A stretch of 64,000 nucleotides of DNA from Gigaspora rosea (taxonomy: Eukaryota > Glomeromycota > Glomeromycetes > Diversisporales > Gigasporaceae): contig QKWP01000770.1 in the NCBI GenBank assembly GCA_003550325.1, positions 1 to 64,000 on the forward strand. The letters are read 5' to 3'. Numbering within the stretch: the first letter of the stretch is position 1; every line of letters begins with the position of its first letter. The position numbers and the translations under genes were made by a program. Shown piece by piece: positions 21,664 to 34,180 of this stretch. Under the pieces are notes generated by a model, which saw nothing but the letters and a program-made list of their open reading frames with translations, had not been told where the DNA came from and searched no databases.

Positions 21664-23155
21664 TAGTGCTCCTAGGTCCGGTCCGAGTCTGGTCCGGTCC
21701 GGGTTCGGTCCGGGATCAGACCAGACTTAGACTCTAAATTTTACAATTTCAGACTTCAGACCAGACTCAGACTCAACTATGAGTCCGGTCCAGGTCTGGT
21801 CCGAAGTCTGCAGACTGGTCTGAGTCCGAATATAATTATATGTATTTTTTGGTGCTAAACAAGTTTACTTTGTGCATTTTGTTTTAGAATTAATTTTTAA
21901 AATTTTATGAATCATAAGATTTTATAGAATTTTATTAATAAAATTCTAAAAAATCCTCTAATTCGCAAATTTTTATTAATTAATTCTAACAAAATGCACC
22001 AAGTAAACTTGTTCAGCACCTATAAATGTATTAAAATACCTATTTGTTTTATTTTACTTGAAATTTAGAGATTTGATGCACAATTTTGGATTTTTGATCA
22101 AAAAAGTCAAAATTTAAAATCTTATCTCCAAATTTCAAGTAAAATAAAAACAACCTTGCTAATTTAATATATTTTTAGGTTCTGGACAAGTTTGCTTAGT
22201 GCAATAAGTTAGAATTAATTAGTAAAATATTGTGAATCATAAGATTTTATAGAATTTTATTAGTAAAATTCTATAAAATTTTAAAATTCACAAATTTTTA
22301 TTAATTAATTCTAACAAAATGCACTAAATAAACTTGTTCAGCACCTAAAAATACATTAAATCAGCAGGGTTGTTTTTATTTTACTTAAAATTTGGAGAAA
22401 AGATGCTTAAATTTGACTTTTTTGATCAAAAATCCAAAATTATGCATTTTTTCTCCAAATTTCAAGTAAAATAAAACAACCCTGCTGATTTAATGTATTT
22501 TTAGGTGCTAAACAAGTTTATTTAGTGCATTTTGTTAAAAATAATTAATAAAAATTTGTGAATTTTAAAATTTTATAGAATTTTACTAATAAAATTCTAT
22601 AAAATCTTATGATTCACAAAATTTTACTAATTATTTCTAACTTAATACGCTAAATAATACATTAATTCAGCAGGGTTGTTTCTATTTTACTTGAAATTTG
22701 GAGTTAAGATGTTAAAATTTGACTTTTTTGATCAAAAATCCAAAATTGTGCATCAAATCTCTAAATTTCAAGTAAAATAAAAACAAATAGGCCGTTCTAA
22801 TACATTTTTAGGTGCTGAACAAGTTTACTTAGTGCATTTTGTTAGAATTAATTAATAAAAATTTGCGAATTATAAGATTTTTTAGAATTTTATTAATAAA
22901 ATTCTATAAAATCTTATGATTCATAAAATTTTACTAATTTATTCTAACAAAATGCACAAAGTAAACTTGTTGAGCACCAAAAAATACATATAAATATATT
23001 TGGACTCAGACCAGTCTGCAGACTTCGGACCAGACCCAGACCAGACTCAGACTTGACTAAAAAGTCTGAATATAAAAGTCTGAGTCCGGTCTGAAAATCA
23101 GACCAGACTCAGACTTGACTAAAGTCTGGTTCGAGTCTGGTCAGTAGGAGTACTA
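21664..23155. mobile_element. 1.5-kb palindrome-array element, hAT-like ends (A)
   Basis: Ends TAGTGCTCCTAGG and, inverted, TAGTACTCCTACTG are followed on both sides by repeated GTCTGGTCCGAGTC-type words. The interior alternates two palindromes with a period of about 320 bp. One is bounded by GGTGCTAAACAAGTTTACTT and its complement (starts near 21852, 22182, 22503 and 22810). The other is bounded by TTATTTTACTTGAAATTTGG and its complement. No coding frame and no confident target duplication (TGTTAGGG versus ACTAGGAG) are seen. The same interior plan occurs in 56202-59095. Confidence 0.65.
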
Positions 23156-23211
23156 ACTAGGAGTGATTGTCAGTATGATTATAAGTTTCATTATTATTAT
23201 GTTCATTTCCA

Positions 23212-25250
23212 CTAAAAAAAAAAAAGATCAACATATAATATGCTTTCTCTTGAGCTTTGTTTTAATAACATAAAATGTTTATGAGTACTTATTGGAACTT
23301 TTTTGATAACTAATGCATAATCATAAAAGCAGATGTTATGTAACAATTTGTCTTGATACTGGTAATCAATACGAAGATTTATTGCAGTTAATCTACCATT
23401 ATACGAAAATATCATAAATGTTTCAGGTTCTTGATCTTGTTTATCTTGTTCTTCAAGTTCTAATTCTTCATTAGATTCGATGTTTGCTTTGGAGAAATCA
23501 TCTGAATATTTTTGAATACTATTCCATTCATTAATAAGATAAAACTCAAATGTTTGAAGATGAATTGATGCGAATTTGTTTGGGGTATAATGATCACTAA
23601 TACCTAACAAGTAGGCAGAAACTTGTGGGCCTGTGAGTTCTATTTGTCCAGCTGTTTTATTAAGATATTTTGTTACTAATTTACATGATATATTTACAAA
23701 ATCATATGAATCTTTAGTTGGTAATTGATTCTAAAAAGTTTCCAGAGTAGAAGCACAGATTAAAAAAGAACTATGTGTACTAATATCAGATTTAGTAATA
23801 TAATCAGTAATATAATAAATATAAGCAAGTGCAAGTTTTCGTGTAGATATAAATTTAATATCGTTATTTCCTCTGCATGTGGCTGTTATATAAGGATTAT
23901 AGTTGTTGATAAAAGCACTCGTACGTTGATTAGCAATTATGCCCTGTTCTGAAAATATCATACCAGGAAGATCTACAAGTTCTCTTGAAAAGCCAAAATG
24001 ACTGTGCTTATATAAACTACAATTATATTTTTTGCAAGAATGAGTACAATGATAAAAAAGAGTGCTTTACAAATTGCAATTAAGTCCAAACAGAGTTCTT
24101 CTTCAAAGTTAGGTGAATTGAAATTGGGCACAGGCAGAAAAGATGGATGCACTCGCTTTTCAAGTATTGTTTTATGAGTATTATATTCAGATCTGATTAT
24201 TTCATCATAAGTTCATTTTTTAAAAGGTAACTAATATCTTCTCGAACAATATCACTGACATAGTTTAAAAGACATTGCCAAAATTCACTATTATTTTTAT
24301 GCTTTTGAGCAAAAATACCAAATAATGAGCTCTATGAAGCCAAATAAGCATATGGCAGTAAGGTGTGCCACGATCTTGATATTTAACTACTCCGTAATAA
24401 TTTTTGATTGACCTAAATATACCATCATCTTTTCATTTATATCCAATTAAAGAATTTAAAATATTTTGAATAATAACATCAAAATATTTCGCAACTGCTG
24501 CAGGATCAAGATGTGCTAGCTGAGCTCTTTCTGAAGCTTTTGAAAAGTTTTCAGAAGTGAGATTTTGAGGATTTATTTCACTCCCAGCATACATCATGAC
24601 AATGGGGGTATGAAGATCAGCAGGATTAATTGTTATAAATAATGAAGGTGCTATCTTTTATAATTACCGCACAAATTTCATTACATATGCGTGATCTTGA
24701 TTAATGTAAAACCATTAATTTTGAACCAGTTGAATTAACATTTTTAAACAATTCAAGAATTGCAGAATTGCTAATAGTCTGGTTATATTGGATTTGATTA
24801 ATAGCAAAATTAATACAAGTCACTCTCGTTATAGTGAACTCTCGATATAGTGAAGATTGGCTATAGTGAAGAATTTTTTTAGAACAGAATTATTATTACT
24901 ATATTAACAGCCTCTCGATATAGTAAATTTCTCAATATAGTGAAGAAATTTTATAGCCCGAGGACTTTACTATAATGAGAGTGACTTGTATCTTCAGGTT
25001 TTAAAGATAATATTAAACTCACTGATCGACTAAAATGATTATTTCTTGTTAGACTATAAGTTTCTGTTATGCTTCACGATGCTGTAGCACATTAAAAATA
25101 ACAAAGATAAATGATCTGTGCTATCTAAATTTTGGATCACGATGCTGCATAAAGTGATTAGCATATTTTTTTAGTGAAATGTGTGATAATTGACCTTCAT
25201 AGCCACCAACTACATATAGAAAAAGAACTGGAAATCCTGCAGACTATTTT
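23212..25250 (-). pseudogene. Helitron Rep (HUH nuclease) region, decayed
   Basis: Rolling-circle replication initiator region of the Helitron. The HUH motif region at about 24342-24378 reads RGTPYCHMLIWL: one of the two usual histidines is Tyr, which would abolish metal binding. Downstream are the segment containing INNYNPYITATCRGNNDIKFI and YITDYITK (23731-23961) and the post-Rep piece SDHYTPNKFASIHLQTFEF (23212-23610), which has a Glu-rich insert. Frames change several times and stops are present, so it is not functional. The MITE at 24816-24988 splits it. Confidence 0.7.
24816..24988. mobile_element. Tc1/mariner-like MITE, 173 bp, in the Helitron relic
   Basis: CAAGTCACTCTCGTTATAGT at the left and the complement ACTATAATGAGAGTGACTTG at the right, each flanked by TA. 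Internal CTCTCGATATAGTGAA words occur in both orientations. Confidence 0.75.
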
Positions 25251-25673
25251 TTAATTCAGATGTATTATTACTTGTGATAAATTATTTACAAGCTTTTTAA
25301 AAGAAAGTAAAGTAAGTTCTTTTTTAGTAATTATATATTATCAGTACTTACTATCACTAAAGATCTAAGTTTGTTTACACTATTAATTAAGCTATTATCG
25401 ATAAAAGTCTTTAAACCACACTTGCTAGTGTTAAGATATTTTTTATCTTTACTTTCATCACTTTCACTATCTCAATCTTGCTGATTATTAGTATATCCAG
25501 TAATGTTTTGTTATTTGAGAATATATGTTCACAACTGTAGTTGTAAGAGTTAAAGCTTCAGGAATTTCACCTTCTGGTAGATTGTTCAAATTATTTTCAT
25601 CAAGTTAAAGTTTATTTTTAAATAATTTGTTATAGGCAAAAAGCCACTAAAGAGCTGTTGCTACTTTACTTTT

Positions 25674-26310
25674 TCAAACCTGAAGTACTTTTTTGAGATG
25701 ATGTTGAGCAGGACTTTCATTTCCAATAAACACTACTTTTATATATTCACAGAGCTTATATATTGGTAATGGCAGTACATTAACTAAAGAGCCAGGATTT
25801 TGATGTAATGTTACAACATGTCCTTTAAGTTTATAATGGGTATGTCTTTTTTTTGTTATTTGTATATGATTTATACATGGATATTCAGATGAAATAAGAA
25901 GCTGTTCTGGTATTGTTAGATCTTGAAGACATTCAGGAGTAGATCCAATCCACATGTTATTGGCCAATGATAGTGGTAGAGTTATATGTTTTTCTAAACA
26001 TTTATAGCAACAATTACAAATTCGTAACTGAAAAGGATCATTAAAGTTAACAAGTTGCTCAGATGGATATATAAATCCAGAATGGTCAAAAAGAACATTT
26101 AGTTCACATTATTGATATAAAGATGATTATAATTAAAATCAATTTTAAATGATGAATCAGTAAGGTCTAGTGGTGCTTCAATCAAAGTAAGATCAATTGT
26201 TTGCACAGAAACTTTTTTGTAACTTTTATAATTAAAAATTCCTGAGCAAACTGCACATGGCAATTCATGCAAATTATCGAGATCGACTCTATTTGAAATT
26301 CAGCCAATGT
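25674..26310 (-). pseudogene. DUF6570-like N-terminal region of the Helitron protein
   Basis: A 97-codon frame (25674-25967) holds NNMWIGSTPECLQDLTIPEQ, SEYPCINHIQI, KGHVVTLHQNPGSLVNVLPL and ESPAQHHLKKVLQV, the usual order in this domain. Upstream in another frame are ICNCCYKCLEKHITLPLSLA and LPCAVCSGIFNYKSYKKVSV, giving paired cysteines typical of these proteins. Frame changes show that it is decayed. Confidence 0.65.
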
Positions 26311-26995
26311 ATTTTTAACTATTTTTTTTCTAACAGGCTGAGCCATTTAATATGTTGTTGATTAATTTTTTCAAATTCTTCATCTAATTCCATAACATGT
26401 AAAGGAATACCCAAACCTTTAGCTTGATGATCTCTTCAAGTTTAGTTAAGATTTTCTTTTTCTTTTGATAAGCATTTTGATTTTCATTCAATGATCTTTT
26501 CATTTGAGGATTTTTATGTTTTAAAGCTTTTTGTTTACAGTTTTTTCTTCTTCTAGCATCACCTTTAGTTTCTATATCCAGCATAGTAGTTTTTAGTCTA
26601 ATACAAGCTTTTTTTGTGAGGAATTCTTGTAATATAAGAGCTTTATCTATACAAACAAGATATTAAATTAATGCTCTATTTTATATAAAAAGTTAAATAT
26701 TTTCTTATACCAATATAGCCTTTTATACTTTACAATCAGTAATTAAACTCTACATTTACTAAATGCTTACCCGGTTGAAGAAGTTATGCACCGACTGATA
26801 TTGGGCTTTCTATACTTATTTATTTAATACAATAATAGAATCTAACTGTTTTTAGTTCGTATATTTATTAAAATATGCAATATGATACTATTTCTACTTA
26901 TACAGCATAGTAATATATTTATTTACCTTTTTATACATATAATTAACAGACTTGCATGAAATAAACTGATCGAAAAGGTATGCTATCACTCTTAA

Positions 26996-27281
26996 TAGGG
27001 TTCCTCAAATTCAAATCAAATCAAATATTGGATCAATTTGAATTTGATCAAATCAAATTAACTCTGATTTGAATTTGATTTGATTCAAATATTTGAATTT
27101 GAATTTGATTTGAATTTGAATTTTTAATAGTAATTTTCAAATATAATCAAATATTTGTCAAATCAAATCAAATTTGGCTATATTTGAATTTGATCAAATC
27201 AAATATAGTCAAATTTGAATTTGAATTTGATCAAATATTTGATTCAAATATTTGAAGATCAAATCAAATTGTGGAACCCTA
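26996..27281. mobile_element. hAT-like MITE built of CAAATTT words
   Basis: TAGGGTTCCTCAAATT and, inverted, TAGGGTTCCACAATTT. Flanking 8-mers ACTCTTAA and ATGCTTAA match at 6 of 8. The interior is almost entirely overlapping AAATTTGAATTTGATT-type words in both orientations. Confidence 0.65.
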
Positions 27282-27374
27282 ATGCTTAATAAAGAAATTT
27301 TGTTAAATATTTTTATTCTCTTGCAATGCAGTATTCGTAAAGCACTTCAAGTGCAGATTTGAATTCAGGTAAGG

Positions 27375-28319
27375 ATACACAAAATTAATTTTTGTTTAGC
27401 ATTACATAAGTTTCAAAATTCCCAGTCGGTCAGTCTGATTTTTTTTATTTATTTTTTTTATTCTACAGTATTATAAATTAATAGCTTTATGTTGCATCAA
27501 AGGCCACATAAAGTTAATTTCACACTTTGTATAACATGGAATCAGAAAATTGGGGGGTTAATAGTCAGATTTTCTATTTACCCTGTCAGATAATTTCAGA
27601 AAACTAACATCTCCATTAGGTGATACTGAAATAATTTATAGAGAAAATTTAAATAACAAAAATAGAATAATTGGAACAATTGGCTTTAAAAAAAAAATTG
27701 AAAAAATTAAAAAATGGGTCTGTGGTAATATAAAATGAAAATTTAACTTTGTGTGGCCTAGGCCACACAAAGTTAATTTTTGTTTTGCATTACATGATCA
27801 CATAAAGTTAACTTCGCGCTTTGCCTAACATAGAATCAGAAAAATGGTGGTTAACAGTCAGATCTTTTATCTATCCTGTCAGATAATTTCGGAAAGCTAA
27901 TGTCTCTATAGGGTGATACTAGAATAATTTATGGGGAAAAATTAAATAACAAAAATAGAATAATTGGACAATTGGGACTCAAAAAAAAAAATTAGGAAAA
28001 ATCAAAAAAATGGGTCAGTGGGTAATGCAAAATGAAAATCTAACCTTTGTGTGGCCTTATAATTAACAAGATTCTAGGACTATACAAAGTCAATTTCTTG
28101 TCTTGCATTATCATCGTCCTATTTCTTCAATTTTCTCAATATTATTTTTGTTTTTTTTTAGTTATTGATGTTTGATATTTGGCAACTATCTTTTCCCGCT
28201 ATTTTTAATCGGTGCCATTCAATGGCGACCTCAATTTCCCATAAATTAAAAAAATTTCTGTCTGGCCATCCTGATTCTGAAATTCTCGTAATGCAAAACA
28301 AAAAATCAATTTTGTGTGG
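27375..28319. mobile_element. Three adjacent MITEs of one family
   Basis: Units at about 27375-27757, 27764-28054 and 28081-28319 each start with a CACACAAAGTTAATTTTTG-like end and finish with its complement (AATCTAACCTTTGTGTGG and variants). The first two share an interior with AATAGAATAATTGGA and CCTGTCAGATAATTTC and read in the same orientation. They meet at the palindrome GGCCTAGGCC. The third has an unrelated-looking or inverted interior. No transposase is seen; the plus frame at 28165-28356 lies in the third unit. Confidence 0.6.
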
Positions 28320-28474
28320 CTTAATAAAAGAATACAAAATTATTAATAAAATGTAACATCAGTGAGCCTTTGCATCCATACTTGAATTACATAAACATTT
28401 GCTACTAATAGTTATGAGACATTAATGATTTAATGATTTATTAATGTCAACCGGTAGCTACAATGCATATATAC

Positions 28475-28975
28475 TAGTGATACGGGTCGACCCTGGCCCA
28501 GCGGCTGGTCGACGGGCGGGTCAACCCTCAGCCCGCACCTTTGTGGGCCATACCGGTTGGTAAGAGAAATGTTTGAATTAATTATCTTCTAAATTATATT
28601 TCAGACCAGAATTTAAATAAAAATTGGCTAGTCATTTATAATTATGTAAAAGAATTGGCTTATTTAGGTGATAAACTGCAAATAGTGAATATAATTTAAG
28701 TATAAAAATGCTCAGAGACATAGACTATAAATCAACATAAAATACTAACATGCTGAAATTTTTCTCAAAGACAAAAAGAATAAAAATTAAATCATTTAAT
28801 ATTACTAGAATTTGATAAAAAAACTGCATGATGGCTTTTTGCACGTTTAATGTAGATAAATGTTGACTGATTCTGATTAGAAAAAATTACACTAACAAAA
28901 GGTCGGCCTGGTCGACCAGGCCAAGTTTTTTGGATCAGCCTTGGCCTGCGATTTTTTCATCGACCCATATCACTA
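28475..28975. mobile_element. hAT-like MITE, 501 bp
   Basis: Ends TAGTGATACGGGTCGACC and, inverted, TAGTGATATGGGTCGATG. Flanking 8-mers ATATATAC and ATATATAT match at 7 of 8 but are of low complexity. GC-rich subterminal GGTCGAC/GGCCTGG words occur. It shares TAGTGATAYGGG with the element at 51477-52196. Confidence 0.75.
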
Positions 28976-28989
28976 ATATATATGCCAAG

Positions 28990-29171
28990 TTCTTTATTTT
29001 TATATACGAGTAACAAAACACACAGGTGATTAGTATAATAATAATAAACCTGAGAACCAAATATATTTTTTGCTATGGGATCAAGCATGTTATGTGAGGT
29101 CATAAATTACTTAGAACAGAGTCGGGATATTACTTAACTTGGCCTGATTAATTATGCGATCAATTTAAGAG
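28990..29171. other. Short spacer
   Basis: No gene seen. Confidence 0.4.
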
Positions 29172-30470
29172 TTAGTTCATGAAACAATGTAGGGAGGGTA
29201 TCAATAAGGTATCAATTTTAAGGTTTGTGATGCAAGTACAACAATAATAGCTTTTAAGGGGTTAATGTGACATTAAAGGGTAACAATTAACAAGTACAAC
29301 ATCAATTACAATTTTACAGTGATAAATAAGATCAAATTGAGTATAACGGTAACGGATTTCGTCGTAAAGGTTTAGAAAAATCAATCACACTAAAATAATT
29401 AAAAAAGTAGAGATATTTGCCCTAGATATACGAAAGCTTACGATATGTTCTTTACCATTAAATTAAATATAAATAACCCAATACTGTACCGATTATTATC
29501 TCAATCATAAAATACAAAAAATTTTCAAAATCAACTCTAAAGGTATTATATGTAGTTTTGTTTTGCATAGTTAACTGAAAATTGTAATCTTTACTATGCA
29601 CAGTAATTATTACTAGCATGTATATTAATTACACTTTGATCTTATAATCTGTTCACCAAATAATCCATAATAATATTATTAGAAACCATGTGACAACAAC
29701 AACCAATGTGCAAAACTAATCCAATAAATCGTAATAATCTGAAATTAGATGTTCATATGGTACATATTTAATACAGCAGTAAAATTACCTGAAAAACTTT
29801 CAAATAATTATTCTGAAGTTATTTAGTTTACAAAACAATAAAGGAGGGCATCGATAAGATATTAATTTTAAGGTTATGTAACGTAAATACAACAATAACA
29901 GATTTTAAGAGTTAATAAGTTGTTAAAGGTAACAATTGACAAATACAATCAATGAACGATTTTACAGTAACAATATATCAATTTGAGCATAACGGTAAGA
30001 GTAATGAGTTTTATAAACGTGATTTTGTCATAATATAATGGCTTTGAAAAACCAATTACACTAAAATAATTGAGAAAAATAGAGCTATTTGCTCTAGACA
30101 TTCAAAAGCCCATGAGACATTTATTACCATCATCTTAAATATAAATAACCCGCTGCTATTCTAATTATTATCCCGTTCATAAGATACAAAAATTCTTAAA
30201 AAATCAATTATTATACAGTACCACATATAGTTTTTGTTTGCAAGTAACCATTATCAGCACACATATCAATTGCACTTTATGATCCTTTCACCGAACAATC
30301 AGTAACAACACTATTAGAAACCACATGATAATGACAACTAATGTGTGAAACTAATATAGTAAATTGTAATATTTCTGACTGACTCGAAATTAGACATTAT
30401 ACAGTACATATCCAACACCGCAGTAAAATTCATCAAAAAACTTTCAAATGATTACTTTGAACTTCTTGAT
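29172..30470. repeat. Tandem duplication of a ~647-bp unit
   Basis: 29172-29818 and 29819-30470 align end to end with substantial divergence. Shared blocks in order are GGAGGGCATC, TACAACAATAA, ACACTAAAATAATT, TAAATATAAATAACCC, ATTAGAAACCA and CAGTAAAATT. There is no long open frame in either copy. The origin is unknown. Confidence 0.7.
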
Positions 30471-31472
30471 GACAAATGAGATTTTAATATTGCTATTAAT
30501 GCTAGCAAATATCCAAATACTAAATATCCAGAGTAGGGCTGTAAATCAATTCTATAATAATTGTTTTAATTATTAATTGAATTAGAATCGATTCTAATTC
30601 TATATAATCATTTTAATCATTTTTACAAACGACTAAATATTCTGAAATCGATTCTAGAATTTAGAATTGATTCCAAATATATATTTGTTTTGTATTAAAT
30701 ATTTAAATCATAATTCTTGATAAATATTCTCTTCATTTTAAGTGTATGTGTAAAAAATATAAACTATGTTCATTATTAAAAATAATAGGCTTAAAGTTCA
30801 AAAAATAATACACCTTATAATTTTTAATAGGTTACAATGATGTAATTTCAGATATCTATAGAGGCTTTGAAAAATAATAAGTTAAATAGTAACAAATGAA
30901 ACAGTTTATATTTTTCATGTGCTTATCAAAAAAATAAGAATATTAAAAATTAGTGACAGTATTAAATAAATATTATCAGTTATAGAATGGCTTGTGTTTT
31001 ATTGTTTTTAATAACAAACATAGCATTATATTTTTCCTATATATCTAAAAGCAAAGAATATTTATTAAAACATTGTAATAGTCCGTAAGTATAAAACTAA
31101 TAATTATAAAATAACTGAATACAAATAATAAGCATAAATATTTTAATTATTGAATGTACTCTATTTCTTATAATAATTTTTAAATATATAAATATTCGAT
31201 ACAAATAATTTAATTGAGGGTTTATTTTTTGTTCATATCAATATGGCTACTACAACAAGAACTAAATATCGTCAACTTGAAAAACAACAAAATACTTCAT
31301 TAATTGAAAAAAATAAATTAAATTAAGATAATAGATTAAAAATAATTTATTTTAGAGTGGAGTTTTTTTAACATTTGCTTTTTTCTCTACAATTTTTTAA
31401 TTTATATTTTATTTTATATAATTATTCTATTTATTACTTTTTTATACATTAAATAAAAAATTAAATTTATAT

Positions 31473-32065
31473 TGTTATAGAATAGATTTTAGTTAATTTT
31501 GGTAAAAATTAGTTAGAATAATTAGAACTTAATAAGGAAATTTAGTAATAACTGTATTTAGTAATAGTGATAAGTGAAATTGATGTGCAATGACACTCAA
31601 TGCCGCTTAGCGACGCTTACAGACGCTTAGTGACGCTTAATGACGCTTAGTGACGCTTAACGACGCTTAGTGACGCTTAATGACGCTTAGCGATGCTTAA
31701 CGACGCTTAATGACGCTTAACTCAATAGATATATAAACCCACCTTATTTCCTTTAGTTTTAGATAGATCCAGACATTGTATTTTATCTTTACCTTTATAT
31801 TTATTATTCTTCTCTCTTATTATTAATAAACTCTTGGGATTTCTAAGGAACAGACACCTTGGAATAGCCCTTTTGTTAAATTAATAAACTGTCTATTATC
31901 TTTTATTTTATACCGAACTGCCTTAAAGAAGTGTGTAGTTTCTTAAAGACATAAAAGAAACTATACTTCCCTCTTGCACACTGCTTCACGCCCAAAGTAA
32001 GGGATCTCAGGAGCCGTGTGATTGTTACTTTATCGGAATTAAAGAAGGCTTCCGGTACTGTAACA
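31473..32065 (+). repeat. 5' LTR
   Basis: Starts TGTTATAG and ends TGTAACA, with inverted TGTTA/TAACA at the ends. It contains a 10-bp minisatellite (31604-31720), a TATA-like TATATAA at about 31730 and TAATAAAC words further on. Confidence 0.9.
31604..31720 (+). repeat. 10-bp minisatellite inside the LTR
   Basis: Twelve units of CGCTTARYGA. The right LTR has the matching twelve-unit array (44320-44437). Most unit differences between the LTRs are C/T or G/A at CpG. Confidence 0.85.
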
Positions 32066-32067
32066 TT

Positions 32068-32085
32068 TGGTGCCTTCTGGCGGAA
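32068..32085 (+). promoter_or_regulatory. Putative primer-binding site
   Basis: TGGTGCCTTCTGGCGG begins two bases after the left LTR. TGG is expected from a tRNA 3' CCA. Which tRNA is unclear. Confidence 0.5.
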
Positions 32086-32370
32086 ACCTATTTAAATTAT
32101 TGAATATTATTAAAGAATTTGGAAATCTTATTATTACTTTTGGCAGAAATTTAATTTTTTTTTTTGGCTGTTACTAACCCTCTTGCTGTTGATTGCACTC
32201 TTATTATTCTCTTACAACTTACTTGGAATTTTCTTTTTGTTGGATACTAACTATTTACTATATTTAGGAGATTAAAATTTTGTTAACAACTTACTACTAA
32301 CCTTTTATTTTGGAGGTATTTTATTATTCTTTTATTAGTTTCCTTAAGACTTGGGAACTGCCTTTTCTAT

Positions 32371-34180
32371 ATGAATAGAGCGTATGAACTATACTTAGAA
32401 CAAATTGAAGTACACGAAACAAGTCATCCTTCCTCACTTGCGGTAGACGTTTTGCAAGCCTACCATCCTGATTTATCCTGTACTATCTGTTACCCTGTTG
32501 CTAATTTATACCGTCCCTTTCGCCGATTCTGGGGAACGTATCGAGACAATTATTTTGCTACCCAATACTCACAAAAGACAAACAACTCTTACTGTATTTT
32601 AGTTGCTGCTACTGATTATAATACTGCTAGAGCTGCTGCTCGAGATATTGTTTTTAGTTGCCGCTATAACAACGACCTATTAGACCCAAAAGAAGTTATT
32701 GCTGGTCTACTCCTTGCACATACCCCCTATACTCTTGCACCTACCTTACCTCTTAATTTTGAAGCTACCCTACTTGATCTTCATATTGAGGACCTCTTAC
32801 TTTCTACACCTGCTTCAACTCGACTAAGGACCGAAAACCTTCTATTCGATTTTCAAAATCAATTAGGAAGAACTGAATTTAACTTTGACGTTTCTCCACC
32901 CAGATCTATATTTACTTTAGGACCTGAACAGTTAGCTGACACTGGTGTTGGTACTTCCACTAATACTTATATACCAATCCCTCCAAGCCTTGCACTTCCT
33001 TCTTCACCTATCTCAGAAATTCCATATCATTATACTCGAGAAGCTACTCCTCCTCCACGAAATCGCCTCTTTCGCTATTTACAACAAACCTTTTCTCCTG
33101 CTCGCACAACTGTTCCTCCATCTCCTCTTGTAACTGAATATTGCCCAACTGTTAATTTAGATATAAACATTACTCCACGCCATACACCTCCATTACTTAA
33201 TACCCCTCCTCTTAATGACCAAAATTTAATTGACCCTCTCAACCATTATATTCAAAACCAAACGCTACTATTATTAGAGCTGACTCTCCTCCACAATTCG
33301 AGGAAATAAATTTACAACCTCTTGTTGAAGAATTAAACCCTATCTTACCTCCTAACCAACCAGAAAATCTAATGGGTGATCAAGCTTTACAAGCTGCTGC
33401 GCAAGCAATAACTGAACTTGCCAATACCCATGGGCAAGGCTCTAAGAAAACTCTTATTACTATTGCAGATTTTTATGGTGATGGAACCCAAGACCCTGCT
33501 GACTGGCTGAAGGAATTTCGAAGAGCCGCTACTGCTAACCGATGGAGTGCTAAACGGAAACTTTAACTTGCTCTTGTGTACCTTAAAGGTGTTGCTCTAG
33601 ACTGGTATACCACTTTAAACCTGGCACCCAATGCTTTTAATGATGACCATAACCAGGACTGAAGTTTCCAGCATCTTTTTAAGGCACATTTATATACTAT
33701 TAAGCAAAAGGCCCTTTGGCAAAAACAACTTTTCGAGATTAAGCAAGGACCCACAGAGACTGTGTATGGATATGTCAACTGATTTCGTACATTGCAAAAG
33801 AAAGTGGACCAACCGGTGTTTTTCCAGCTAACTTTGTTAAACAACTTTTTATCCAAGGCTTACGTCCTGAGTATGCAGTTAATGTTCAAGCTGCTATATC
33901 TAATACTCTGGCCAATGCTATTGAAGTAGCCCTCTGCTAGGAAACTGGAAAATTAATGACTACCCCTACCACCAATACCGACCAAGCTATTTTACAACTT
34001 ACAGACCAAATTACTAAGCTTAGTATTAATTTAGCCCAGACACAGACCACACCTACCTCTTTTGTTAATTATGCTGACAACCGTGCCCAAACCTCTTGAA
34101 TGAAAGAGCCTCCTATTTGCTATTATTGTGGACGCACTGGACATTTTATTCGAGATTGTAATAGTAGAAAACAGGACCAA
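32371..34180 (+). pseudogene. Gag-like region with zinc knuckle
   Basis: The region after the leader encodes Pro-rich and then Asn/Gln-rich protein typical of structural Gag proteins. It ends in a CCHC zinc knuckle (CYYCGRTGHFIRDC, about 34130-34175), followed by an Arg/Asn/Ser-rich basic stretch. Broken fossil of the LTR element. Confidence 0.7.

Larger units (their letters stand above)
23212..26600 (-). mobile_element. Helitron relic, Rep part only
   Basis: Minus-strand fragments in several frames read, in order, like the N-terminal two thirds of a fungal Helitron protein: a Lys-rich start (26584), a Cys-containing region and DUF6570-like segment, then the Helitron_like_N/Rep region. Typical phrases are LANNMWIGSTPECLQDLTIPE, FPVLFLYVVGGYEG, DPAAVAKYF, RGTPYCHMLIWL and INNYNPYI...YITDYITK. 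Numerous stops and shifts are present. The region after LGISDHYTPNKFASIH stops at 23212, next to the palindrome element. The helicase half and the Helitron ends are not in the window. A TA-flanked MITE sits inside it. Confidence 0.75.

Noticed and set aside
23731-23961. Separate small gene with a YITDYITK motif
   Set aside because: It is one fragment of the Helitron Rep region, in line with neighbouring fragments in other frames.
31604-31720. Short regular repeats as a CRISPR array
   Set aside because: The unit is 10 bp without spacers, lies inside an LTR, and the genome is eukaryotic.
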